Assembly: GCA_027030435.1 (NCBI GenBank)
Contig: JALVEX010000390.1
Span: 1 to 7,319, forward strand
Direction of reading: 5' to 3'
Source: Paracoccaceae bacterium
Lineage (GTDB): Bacteria > Pseudomonadota > Alphaproteobacteria > Rhodobacterales > Rhodobacteraceae
Length of the DNA: 7,319 bases
Shown: in pieces, positions 1 through 6,606 of the stretch
How the letters are laid out: each line of letters opens with the position of its first letter
Position numbering within the stretch: the first letter of the stretch is position 1
Notes under the pieces: generated by a model
The model's input: the letters and a program-made list of their open reading frames with translations, nothing else
The model's database searches: none
Told to the model about the DNA's origin: nothing
Made by a program: the position numbers and the translations under genes

Positions 1-124
1 TGCCAAGCCGAAGGGCAAGCCGATGGTGGACAGCTACATTACCGAAGTCAGCCAGGATACCTGGATCTTCTTCCCCTGGGACATGGCCCTGCAATATGTG
101 GAGCCCTACCGGGGCACCGATTGA
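1..124 (+). CDS. C-terminal 40 residues of an unrecognised protein (5' end outside window)
   Basis: A frame open from the window's left edge ends at TGA 122-124. It encodes 40 residues in good GC-rich codon usage. The tail starts with a Lys/Pro/Gly-rich stretch (AKPKGKPMVDSYI), followed by an aromatic segment (TWIFFPWDMALQYV) and the end PYRGTD. I do not recognise the family from this piece and assign no function. It carries no evident membrane segment, although the WIFF run could be a buried strand. Its stop overlaps the TTG start of the downstream aminotransferase (TTGA, 121-124), so the two are probably co-transcribed and translationally coupled. That it is coding is inferred from codon usage and this overlap. 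Confidence 0.6.
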   Translation, partial: AKPKGKPMVDSYITEVSQDTWIFFPWDMALQYVEPYRGTD

Positions 125-1326
125 GGCCCGGGGTGGCGGCGCGGGGCCCGATCAACCCCAATATCGCGGCCACCATCGCGCCGCCGGTGATGGAGGCGCG
201 CCGCTGGCTTGAAGGCGTGAGCTTCCCGCCCGATCGCCCGCTGATCAACGTCAGCCAGGCCGCGCCGGTATCCCCGCCCCCCGCCCCCCTGCGCGAGGCC
301 ATCGCAAAGGCCGCGCTCGAGGATGACGCCGCCCATCTCTACGGCCCCGTCCTCGGCCTGCCGGCGTTGCGCGAGGAGGTGGCGAAGCGGTGGTCCGAAA
401 GCTACCGCGCCTCCATCCGCCCGGGGCATGTGGCCATCACTTCGGGGTGCAACCAGGCCTTCGCGGCGGCGATCGAGGCCCTGGCCGCGCCGGGGGATGA
501 AATAATCCTGCCAACCCCCTGGTATTTCAATCACAAGATGTGGCTCGACATGCAGGGCATCCGCACCGTGCCGCTGGCAGCGGGGGCCAGGCTCCTGCCC
601 GATCCCGAAGCCGCCGCGCGCCTGATCACGCCGCGCACCCGCGCCATCGTGCTCGTCACCCCCAACAACCCCGGCGGCACGGAATACCCGCCGGCCCTGA
701 TGGAAGCCTTCTTCGATCTGGCCCGGCGCAGCGGCATCGCGCTCATCCTCGATGAAACCTACCGCGATTTCCATTCCTGCGAAGGCGCGCCGCACCCCCT
801 CTTCGCGCGGGCCGGCTGGGAGGAAACCCTGATCCAGCTCTATTCCTTCTCCAAGGCCTACCGGCTGACGGGCCATCGCGTGGGCGCGCTCGTCGCCGGG
901 CCGGAACGGCTCGCAGAGGTGGAGAAATTCCTCGATACCGTCACCATCTGCCCCAATCAGCTCGCCCAGCGCGCGGCGCTCTTCGGCATGCGCAATCTCG
1001 GCGAATGGCTCTCGGGCGAGCGGCGCGAGATCCTCGACCGGCGCGCGGCCATGGCGGCGGCGATCGCGGGGCTCGAGGGCTGGAAGCTTCTCGGCGCGGG
1101 TGCCTATTTCGCCTACGCGCAGCACCCTTTCGCCCTCCCCTCCGACAAGCTCGCGCCGGTCATTCTGCGCGAGGCGGGGGTGCTCTTGCTGCCCGGCACG
1201 ATGTTTCGCCCCGAGGGCGATCCGGCGGGGGCGCGCGAGGTCCGTATCGCATTCGCCAATATCAATGGCGCGGGGATCGCCGCCCTTGCTTCCCGCCTCG
1301 CCGCCCTGCCCTTGCCCCGCGCCTGA
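121..1326 (+). CDS. PLP-dependent aminotransferase, class I/II (fold type I), substrate unknown
   Basis: This cytoplasmic enzyme of 401 residues is a complete class I/II aminotransferase, about the usual length. Visible landmarks are the substrate-side aromatic in PTPW (W134), the PNNPGG loop with the PLP-contacting Asn (N183), DETY (D211, expected to pair with the pyridine nitrogen; Y214), the SFSKAYRLTGHR segment with the Schiff-base lysine K245 and phosphate-binding R253, and VRIAFAN, whose R375 should bind the substrate carboxylate. All residues needed for transamination are therefore present. The donor and acceptor cannot be read from the sequence; it belongs to the broad aspartate/aromatic aminotransferase superfamily. 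The start chosen is TTG 121, which overlaps the upstream stop and keeps the INPNIAATIAPPVMEARRW leader. GTG 133 is an alternative that changes only four residues. No gene beside it names its pathway; ppiD begins 53 bases downstream. Confidence 0.88.
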   Translation: MRPGVAARGPINPNIAATIAPPVMEARRWLEGVSFPPDRPLINVSQAAPVSPPPAPLREAIAKAALEDDAAHLYGPVLGLPALREEVAKRWSESYRASIRPGHVAITSGCNQAFAAAIEALAAPGDEIILPTPWYFNHKMWLDMQGIRTVPLAAGARLLPDPEAAARLITPRTRAIVLVTPNNPGGTEYPPALMEAFFDLARRSGIALILDETYRDFHSCEGAPHPLFARAGWEETLIQLYSFSKAYRLTGHRVGALVAGPERLAEVEKFLDTVTICPNQLAQRAALFGMRNLGEWLSGERREILDRRAAMAAAIAGLEGWKLLGAGAYFAYAQHPFALPSDKLAPVILREAGVLLLPGTMFRPEGDPAGAREVRIAFANINGAGIAALASRLAALPLPRA

Positions 1327-1363
1327 TAAGCGCCTAAGAAACCCTGAACATTCAACAACCCCG

Positions 1364-1373
1364 CAAGGCGAGG
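1364..1373 (+). promoter_or_regulatory. Ribosome binding site of ppiD
   Basis: The purine-rich AAGGCGAGG (1365-1373) lies six bases before ATG 1380, which supports this ATG over the in-frame ATG at 1395. A short GGCG/CGCC stem (1367-1370 with 1374-1377) overlaps it and could partly mask it. A second possible pairing, GCGCCT 1330-1335 with AGGCGC 1371-1376, would do the same. Both are only what pairing permits. Confidence 0.5.
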
Positions 1374-1379
1374 CGCCGC

Positions 1380-3236
1380 ATGGCACAAGAGAGCATGACG
1401 AAGAAGATATCGAGCGCACTGGTCTGGATCATACTTGTCCTTGTCCTGCTGGGCCTCGGCGGTTACGGGGTCACCAATTTCGGCCGCTCCGTGCGCTCGA
1501 TCGGCGGCGTGGGCGATACCGAAATCGACATCCGCGATTACCAGCGCGCCCTCTCCCAGGAGCTGCGCGCGCTCGAGGCGCAAACGAAGGAGCGCGTCAG
1601 CCTTTCCGATGCCATCGCCCGCGGCCGGATCGATCAGCGGGTGCAGCAGCGCCTTCTGATCGGGGCCGCGCTCGACAATGAAACCGCCCGCCTCGGCATC
1701 TCCGTGGGCGACGGGATCGTCGCCGAACAGATCCGCACCAACCCCGCCTTCTTCGGCCCCGACGGCAAGTTCGATCGCGATACCTACCGCTACGCCCTTC
1801 AGCAACTCAACATGAGCGAAGCCGATTATGAAAGGATCCTGCGCCGGGAAACCGCGCGCTCGATCCTGCAAAGGGCGGTGCTCGCGGGCATTTCCGCGCC
1901 CGAGGCCGAGAAAAAGGCCTTCCTCGATTTTGCCGGCGAGCGGCGCAATTTCACCTGGGTGCGGATCGGCCAGAAGGATCTCGCCGAGCCCCTGCCCCCC
2001 CCCACGGAAGAGGATCTGAAGGCCTATTATCAGGCCCACAGCGAGAATTTCACCCTGCCCGAGATGAAGCGCATCACCTATGTGTGGCTCACCCCCGAGA
2101 TGCTGCTCGACAAGGTCGAGATCGACGAGGACCGGCTGCGCGAGATCTACGACAACCGCAAATCCGAATATGTGATCCCGGAAAAGCGGGTGGTGGAGCG
2201 GCTGGTGTTTGCCTCGCCCGATGAGGCGAAGGCGGCGATGGAAGGCCTCGAGAAGGGAGAAACCGGCTTCGAGGATCTGGTGAAGGCGCGCGGCCTCACG
2301 CCCGACGACATCACCCTCGAGATCACCTCGCCCGATGATCTCGAAGGCGCGGGTGAAGCGGTATTCGCCAGGGATGCGCCGGGGCTCGTGGGAGAGTTCG
2401 ATACCGATCTCGGCCCCGCCATCATCAATCTGCGCCAGATCGTCCCCGGCCAGGAAACGAGCTTCGAGGAAGCCCGCGAAGGGCTGGAAATCGAGGCCCG
2501 GCTCGACAAGGCCCGGCGAGAGATCGACAAGATGACAGGCGAACTCGAGGATCTCATCGCCAGCGGCGCCACGCTCGAGGAGGCGGCCGGGGAGAGCGAT
2601 CTGCAATCCGGTCAGATCGACTGGTGGGAGGGCGTCGGCGGGGGCATCGCCGATTACGAAGCCTTCCGCAAAGCGGCGAAGAAACTGGCGAAGGGCGATT
2701 TTCCCGAGATCCGGCGCCTCGAGGATGGCGGCCTCTTCGCCCTGCGTCTCGATGAAATCGTGCCGCCGCGGATCGAGGAATTCGAAAAGGCGAAGAAGAA
2801 GGTGCGTGATGCCTGGGAAAACCAGGAGCTCGAAAAGGCCCTGCGCAAGCGCGCCGAAGCGCTCGCGCCGCGCATGGCCGAAGGCGCCGACCTCTCCGCC
2901 GAAGGCCTGACCCAGACCATCGAGGAGGATATCACCCGCACCGATTACATCCAGGGCACGCCGCCCGATTTCCTGAAGGACGTGTTTTCGATGAAAAAGG
3001 GTGACGTGAAGGTGATCGACGGCTTCGGCGCCGTCTATCTGGTGCGGCTCGATGATGTCCTGCCTCCCGATGAAAGCCGGCCCGACTATCAGCAGATCGC
3101 CACCATGCTCGCCGATCAGCTGCGCCAGTCGATCGCCCAGGATCTCTTCCTCGCCTATGTGGCCGATCTCGAGGAAAAGGCCGGGATCCGGCTCGATCAG
3201 GCGGCGATCAATGCCGTTCACGCGCAGTTTCGCTGA
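1380..3236 (+). CDS. ppiD: PpiD-like membrane-anchored periplasmic chaperone (SurA_N/parvulin family)
   Basis: A protein of 618 residues, near the usual PpiD length. It has a short cytoplasmic N-terminus with lysines, one membrane helix (about 12-32, LVWIILVLVLLGLGG), and a large periplasmic part. Residues about 40-190 form the SurA N-terminal-type chaperone domain, including the family-typical NPAFFGPDGKFDRDTYRYAL (121-140). A parvulin-like region covers about 230-360. The usual catalytic marks of active parvulins (a histidine in the first strand, the GGDLG loop, the final histidine strand) are not evident: the first strand reads VVERLVF and the last GPAIINLRQI. It is therefore more likely a holdase/foldase for exported proteins than an active isomerase. 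The region 345-590 holds three similar strand-helix units. The C-terminus INAVHAQF resembles alphaproteobacterial homologues. Its stop lies nine bases before trpE. The family call is firm; lack of activity is inferred. Confidence 0.87.
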   Translation: MAQESMTKKISSALVWIILVLVLLGLGGYGVTNFGRSVRSIGGVGDTEIDIRDYQRALSQELRALEAQTKERVSLSDAIARGRIDQRVQQRLLIGAALDNETARLGISVGDGIVAEQIRTNPAFFGPDGKFDRDTYRYALQQLNMSEADYERILRRETARSILQRAVLAGISAPEAEKKAFLDFAGERRNFTWVRIGQKDLAEPLPPPTEEDLKAYYQAHSENFTLPEMKRITYVWLTPEMLLDKVEIDEDRLREIYDNRKSEYVIPEKRVVERLVFASPDEAKAAMEGLEKGETGFEDLVKARGLTPDDITLEITSPDDLEGAGEAVFARDAPGLVGEFDTDLGPAIINLRQIVPGQETSFEEAREGLEIEARLDKARREIDKMTGELEDLIASGATLEEAAGESDLQSGQIDWWEGVGGGIADYEAFRKAAKKLAKGDFPEIRRLEDGGLFALRLDEIVPPRIEEFEKAKKKVRDAWENQELEKALRKRAEALAPRMAEGADLSAEGLTQTIEEDITRTDYIQGTPPDFLKDVFSMKKGDVKVIDGFGAVYLVRLDDVLPPDESRPDYQQIATMLADQLRQSIAQDLFLAYVADLEEKAGIRLDQAAINAVHAQFR

Positions 3237-3239
3237 GGT
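3234..3239 (+). promoter_or_regulatory. Ribosome binding site of trpE embedded in the ppiD stop
   Basis: TGAGGT contains the ppiD stop codon (TGA 3234-3236) and a GAGG-type Shine-Dalgarno core, six bases before the trpE ATG at 3246. Ribosomes ending ppiD would sit on the trpE initiation region, so translational coupling is likely. Confidence 0.55.
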
Positions 3240-3245
3240 CCCCTG

Positions 3246-4760
3246 ATGGAACTCACCCCTTCCTTCGAGGCCTTCGAACGGGGCTATGACGCGGGGCGCA
3301 ATCAGATCGTCCATGCCCGCCTCGCGGCCGATCTCGATACCCCGGTTTCGCTGATGCTGAAGCTCACCGAAGCGCGCCAGGACAGCTTCCTCTTGGAATC
3401 CGTGACCGGCGGCGAGGTGCGCGGGCGCTATTCGATCATCGGCATGAAGCCCGATCTGATCTGGGAATGCCGGGGCGAGAAGGTGCGCGTCAACCGCGCG
3501 GCGCGGATCGATCCCGAGGGGTTTGCCCCCGATCCCCGCCCGCCGCTCGAAAGCCTGCGCGCCCTGATCGAGGAGAGCCGGATCGAGATGCCCGAAGGCC
3601 TGCCCTCCGCCGCGGCCGGGCTTTTCGGCTATCTCGGCTATGACATGATCCGCCTCGTCGAGCATCTTCCCGATGTCAATCCCGATCCCCTGGGCCTGCC
3701 GGATGCGCGCCTCATGCGCCCCTCGGTGGTGGTGGTGCTCGATGGCGTGAAGGGCGAGGTGATCGTGGTGGCGCCGGCCTGGGCCAGTTCGGGGCTTTCA
3801 GCGCGCGCCGCCTATGCTCAGGCGGCCGAGCGGGTGCAGGATGCGATCCGTGACATGGAGCGCCACCTGCCCGCCGAGAGCCGCGATCTCGGCGCCGAAG
3901 CGCGCGCACCCGAGCTTGCCTCCAATTTCACCCATGCGGGCTATCTCGAGGCCGTGGAACGGGCGAGGGAATACATCCGCGCCGGCGACATCTTCCAGGT
4001 GGTGCCCTCGCAGCGTTGGTCCATGCCCTTTACCCTGCCGCCCTTCGCGCTTTACCGCAGCCTCAGGCGCACCAACCCCTCGCCCTTCATGTTCTACTTC
4101 AATTTCGGCGGCTTCCAGGTGGTGGGCGCGAGCCCGGAGATCCTGGTGCGGGTGTTCGGCCGCGAGGTCACGATCCGCCCCATCGCCGGCACCCGCCCGC
4201 GCGGCGCCACGCCCGAGGAGGATCGCGCGCTCGAAGCCGATCTGCTGGCCGACGAAAAGGAACTGGCCGAGCACCTGATGCTCCTCGATCTCGGCCGCAA
4301 TGACGTGGGCCGGGTGGCGAAGATCGGCACCGTGCGCCCGACGGAGGAATTCATCGTCGAGCGCTACAGCCACGTGATGCACATCGTTTCCAACGTGGTG
4401 GGCGAGCTCTCGGACGAGCATGACGCGCTTTCGGCCCTGCTCGCGGGCCTGCCCGCCGGCACGGTTTCAGGCGCCCCCAAGGTGCGGGCGATGGAGATCA
4501 TCGACGAACTCGAGCCCGAAAAGCGCGGCATCTACGGCGGCGGCGTGGGCTATTTCGCCGCCAATGGCGACATGGACATGTGCATCGCGCTGCGCACAGC
4601 GGTGGTGAAGGATGAAACCCTCTACATCCAGGCCGGCGGCGGCGTGGTGCACGACAGCGATCCCGAATCCGAGTATCAGGAAAGCGTCAACAAATCCAAG
4701 GCCATACGCCGCGCCGCAGAGGACGCCGGCCGCTTCGCCGGGCGCGGCAACCGGGGCTGA
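3246..4760 (+). CDS. trpE: Anthranilate synthase component I
   Basis: TrpE (504 residues) makes anthranilate from chorismate, the first committed step of tryptophan synthesis, using ammonia supplied by the TrpG glutaminase. The N-terminal domain carries the LLES motif (49-52), part of the tryptophan feedback site; the NPSPFMFYF segment (277-285) gives the other side of that pocket, so allosteric inhibition should be intact. The chorismate-binding domain shows PIAGTRPRG (312-320), AEHLMLLDLGRND (341-353, E342 a probable magnesium ligand), SHVMHIVSNV (375-384) with the conserved catalytic-region histidine, GTVSGAPK (405-412) and YGGGVGYF (430-437). This pattern fits TrpE better than PabB. It ends without a TrpG fusion, unlike the fused enzymes of many Rhizobiales. 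ppiD lies directly upstream. No TrpG, TrpD or TrpC gene follows; hppD converges instead. No Trp-rich leader peptide is visible upstream. Confidence 0.96.
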   Translation: MELTPSFEAFERGYDAGRNQIVHARLAADLDTPVSLMLKLTEARQDSFLLESVTGGEVRGRYSIIGMKPDLIWECRGEKVRVNRAARIDPEGFAPDPRPPLESLRALIEESRIEMPEGLPSAAAGLFGYLGYDMIRLVEHLPDVNPDPLGLPDARLMRPSVVVVLDGVKGEVIVVAPAWASSGLSARAAYAQAAERVQDAIRDMERHLPAESRDLGAEARAPELASNFTHAGYLEAVERAREYIRAGDIFQVVPSQRWSMPFTLPPFALYRSLRRTNPSPFMFYFNFGGFQVVGASPEILVRVFGREVTIRPIAGTRPRGATPEEDRALEADLLADEKELAEHLMLLDLGRNDVGRVAKIGTVRPTEEFIVERYSHVMHIVSNVVGELSDEHDALSALLAGLPAGTVSGAPKVRAMEIIDELEPEKRGIYGGGVGYFAANGDMDMCIALRTAVVKDETLYIQAGGGVVHDSDPESEYQESVNKSKAIRRAAEDAGRFAGRGNRG

Positions 4761-4763
4761 GCC

Positions 4764-4784
4764 CGGCCCCCGGCCGTCGCTTTT
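4764..4784 (+). terminator. Possible weak terminator between convergent trpE and hppD
   Basis: CGGCC (4764-4768) and GGCCG (4772-4776) can form a five-pair GC stem with a three-base loop. A TTTT run follows four bases later (4781-4784). A second stem, CCGGG/CCCGG (4751-4755 region with 4762-4766), spans the trpE stop and would compete with it. The stem is short and the T-run is brief and displaced, so this is a weak candidate for the trpE end. No matching T-run is seen for hppD on the other strand. Confidence 0.3.
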
Positions 4785-4793
4785 CGTCAAGCC

Positions 4794-5894
4794 TCATTCC
4801 TCCACGGCCAGCTCGCCGCTTTCGATCTGCTCGCGCTCGATCGATTCGAACAGCGCCTTGAAATTGCCCTCGCCGAAGCCTTCGTCGCCCTTCCTCTGGA
4901 TGAATTCGAAGAAGATCGGGCCGATCACCGTCTTCGAAAACACCTGCAGCAGGATCTTCGTCTCACCCCCGCCGACAACCCCCTCGCCATCGATCAGGAT
5001 GCCGTGCTTCATCATCCGCTCGATGGGCTCCTCATGGCCCTTCACCCGATCGCGGCTCATCTCGTAATAGACCTTCGGCGGCGGCGGCATGAACCTCAGC
5101 CCCCGCTCGGCCAGCGCATCCACCGAATCATAGATGTTGTCGGTGCCAAGGGCGATATGCTGGATCCCCTCGCCGCGGTATTTCTTCAGATAGGAGACGA
5201 TCTGCCCCGTCTCGCCCCGATCCTCGTTGACGGGGATGCGGATGCGCCCGCAGGGCGAGGAAAGCGCGCGGCTCACGAGGCCGGTATATTTGCCCTCGAT
5301 ATCGAAGAACTGCAACTCGCGGAAATTGAACAGCCGCTTGTAGAAGGCAAACCACTTGTCCATGTTGCCGCGATGGACGTTATGGGTCAGGTGATCGAGG
5401 TAATAAAAGCCGAGCCCCGGGGGGTTGGCATCGGTGATCCACCCGAATTCGGCATTGTAAGGGCTGGTTTCGCGGTGATTGTCGATGAAATAGATCAGCG
5501 AACCACCGATCCCGCGGATGGCCGGCACGTCGAGGGTTTTCCCCGCGCCCTCGAAAGGCTCCGCGCCCTGCGCCACGGCATGGCGGAAAGCGTGTGCTGC
5601 ATCCACAACCCGCCAGCCCATGGAAGGCGCGCAGGGGCCATGCTCGCCGGCAAAATCCATCGCGTGGCTGCCGGGCTCGTTATTGACGAGATAGCTCACA
5701 TCGCCCTGCTGCCACAGCTCGATATCCTTGCTGCGATGCGTGGCGGTGTGGGTGAAACCCATCATGCGGAAAAGATCGCGCAAGGCATCGGGATCTTCCG
5801 GGTGGGAAAATTCGACGAATTCCATGCCGTCGGTTCCGGCGGGGTTTTCTGCGCTGATCGTGGCGGGGGGCGCATCATGCGGGAAGGGGCCCAT
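4794..5894 (-). CDS. hppD: 4-hydroxyphenylpyruvate dioxygenase
   Basis: This non-haem Fe(II) enzyme converts 4-hydroxyphenylpyruvate and O2 to homogentisate and CO2, the second step of tyrosine breakdown. The product has 366 residues from ATG 5894, the normal length for bacterial HPPD, with two vicinal-oxygen-chelate domains. The iron ligands are visible: H168 in LDHLTHNV, H246 in IQHIALGTDNI, and E330 in GPIFFEFIQRKGDEGFGEGN. The substrate-side PVNED segment is at 221-225 and the C-terminal gate helix FKALFESIEREQ follows. An upstream TTG at 6014 would add 40 residues, but that stretch lacks family resemblance, contains a TTA codon and crosses the control region. ATG 5894 has AGGAG six bases upstream. 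The gene is divergent from an Lrp/AsnC regulator, its likely controller. Homogentisate dioxygenase and later pathway genes are not in the window. Confidence 0.96.
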   Translation of the reverse strand: MGPFPHDAPPATISAENPAGTDGMEFVEFSHPEDPDALRDLFRMMGFTHTATHRSKDIELWQQGDVSYLVNNEPGSHAMDFAGEHGPCAPSMGWRVVDAAHAFRHAVAQGAEPFEGAGKTLDVPAIRGIGGSLIYFIDNHRETSPYNAEFGWITDANPPGLGFYYLDHLTHNVHRGNMDKWFAFYKRLFNFRELQFFDIEGKYTGLVSRALSSPCGRIRIPVNEDRGETGQIVSYLKKYRGEGIQHIALGTDNIYDSVDALAERGLRFMPPPPKVYYEMSRDRVKGHEEPIERMMKHGILIDGEGVVGGGETKILLQVFSKTVIGPIFFEFIQRKGDEGFGEGNFKALFESIEREQIESGELAVEE

Positions 5895-5900
5895 GGTGTT

Positions 5901-5905
5901 CTCCT
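5901..5905 (-). promoter_or_regulatory. Shine-Dalgarno site fixing the hppD start
   Basis: On the minus strand AGGAG lies exactly six bases before ATG 5894-5892. This is the strongest ribosome binding site in the window and decides for the 366-residue protein over a longer frame from TTG 6014. Confidence 0.8.
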
Positions 5906-5946
5906 GTTCTGCGTAAGCTGCTCGATCATATCGCAGACAGAGAGCG

Positions 5947-5952
5947 TATAAT
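5947..5952 (+). promoter_or_regulatory. Candidate -10 element for the Lrp/AsnC gene
   Basis: A perfect TATAAT lies in an otherwise GC-rich background, 77 bases before ATG 6029. No clear TTGACA-like -35 box sits at 16-18 bases upstream, so the promoter may need an activator or the match may be chance. On the minus strand TATGAT (5930-5925) is a comparable candidate -10 for hppD, again without a good -35. Confidence 0.3.
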
Positions 5953-5966
5953 GCGCGTTTTCCCTT

Positions 5967-5981
5967 AAAATCGGCGATATT
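5967..5981. promoter_or_regulatory. 15-bp imperfect dyad, candidate operator in the hppD/regulator gap
   Basis: AAAATCG-G-CGATATT is a dyad centred on G5974 with six of seven arm positions complementary and AT-rich outer ends. A 15-base symmetrical site with A/T flanks is the usual form of Lrp/AsnC-family operators. It lies just downstream of the TATAAT at 5947-5952 and upstream of the hppD leader, a position where the adjacent regulator could repress itself and act on hppD. The dyad is seen directly; its role is inferred. Confidence 0.4.
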
Positions 5982-6028
5982 CCCGCGAAAGTCTCGCGCT
6001 AAACAGAAAAACAATGCTACTATCGCGC

Positions 6029-6487
6029 ATGAGCTTTGATCCGACCGATACCCGCCTCCTGGCCGCGCTTCAAAAGAACGCGCTTCTCACCAGCCAGCAG
6101 CTTGGCGAAATCCTCAATCTCTCCCCGAGCCAGGCCGCGCGCCGCCGCCAGCGGCTGGAGGCAAGGGGTTATATCCGCAGATGCCGCGCCGTGCTCGATC
6201 CCGCGCGCATCGGCCTTTCGGTGCAGGCCTTCATCCAGGTGCAGATGGCGCGCCACAGCCCAGAGGCGGCGCGCGATTTCACCGCCCTTGCGCAAAGCGT
6301 GCCCGAGATCACCGATGTATGGATCCTGACCGGCGAAGCGGATTACATGCTGCGGGTCCATTGCCGCGATCTCTCCGCCCTCAATCACCTGATCCAGCAG
6401 GTGCTCCAGCCGCACCCGGATGTGGCCCGGGTGCAGAGCCAGATCGTCATGGAGCATCTGAAGCAGGACGAACCCCTGCCGCTCTGA
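6029..6487 (+). CDS. Lrp/AsnC-family transcriptional regulator, probable regulator of hppD
   Basis: The product of 152 residues has the family's normal size and two-part layout. Residues 4-15 (DPTDTRLLAALQ) form the first helix. A winged helix-turn-helix follows (about 21-50, TSQQLGEILNLSPSQAARRR then LEARGYIRR). Residues about 65-145 form the ligand-binding RAM domain, with the characteristic TGEADYMLRV (101-110). Such proteins form dimers and octamers and usually sense an amino acid; here the divergent hppD suggests tyrosine, phenylalanine or a breakdown product, which is inference. An ATG at 6014 would add MLLSR, but two CTA codons there are foreign to the codon usage of this window, and MSFDPTD is a normal family start. 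Neither ATG has a convincing Shine-Dalgarno sequence, so translation may be weak or the transcript leader short. Confidence 0.93.
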   Translation: MSFDPTDTRLLAALQKNALLTSQQLGEILNLSPSQAARRRQRLEARGYIRRCRAVLDPARIGLSVQAFIQVQMARHSPEAARDFTALAQSVPEITDVWILTGEADYMLRVHCRDLSALNHLIQQVLQPHPDVARVQSQIVMEHLKQDEPLPL

Positions 6488-6606
6488 CGCAGCCGCCAGC
6501 GCCCGGCGCCCCTTCATCACTGGTCGGAAAATATCCCCGCCGGAGGCATGAAATCTTCAGTACATCCCCGAGGCCTTGCGAGAGGGCCGGGGAAAAGCCC
6601 CCGCCC
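6488..6606. other. Gap between convergent regulator gene and cobT with an imperfect stem-loop
   Basis: No gene is supported here. CCCC (6566-6569) and GGCC (6572-6575) can pair with GGCC (6585-6588) and GGGG (6589-6592), leaving a two-base bulge and a nine-base loop. Neither strand has a T-run after the stem, so it is not a standard intrinsic terminator. It may still act as an RNA 3'-end stabiliser or a Rho-linked stop for one of the two convergent genes. Confidence 0.3.

Noticed and set aside
1327..1379. Trp leader peptide or attenuator ahead of the ppiD-trpE unit
   Set aside because: No TGG-rich short frame and no terminator with a T-run is present in these 53 bases.
106..1419. 437-codon open frame on the minus strand opposite the aminotransferase
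   Set aside because: Codon-aligned shadow of a gene whose catalytic motifs are all on the plus strand; low-complexity Arg/Gly-rich translation.
1113..3665. 850-codon open frame on the minus strand opposite ppiD and the start of trpE
   Set aside because: It is codon-aligned with genes of clear family identity, its translation shows no recognisable domain, and its openness follows from avoidance of TTA, CTA and TCA on the sense strand.
5004..5951. 315-codon plus-strand open frame opposite hppD
   Set aside because: Codon-aligned shadow of hppD, which shows all three iron ligands on the minus strand; the frame also ends in the divergent control region.
5895..6014. 40-residue N-terminal extension of hppD from TTG 6014
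   Set aside because: It uses a TTG start and a TTA codon, has no family counterpart, crosses the probable control region, and ATG 5894 has a well-placed AGGAG.
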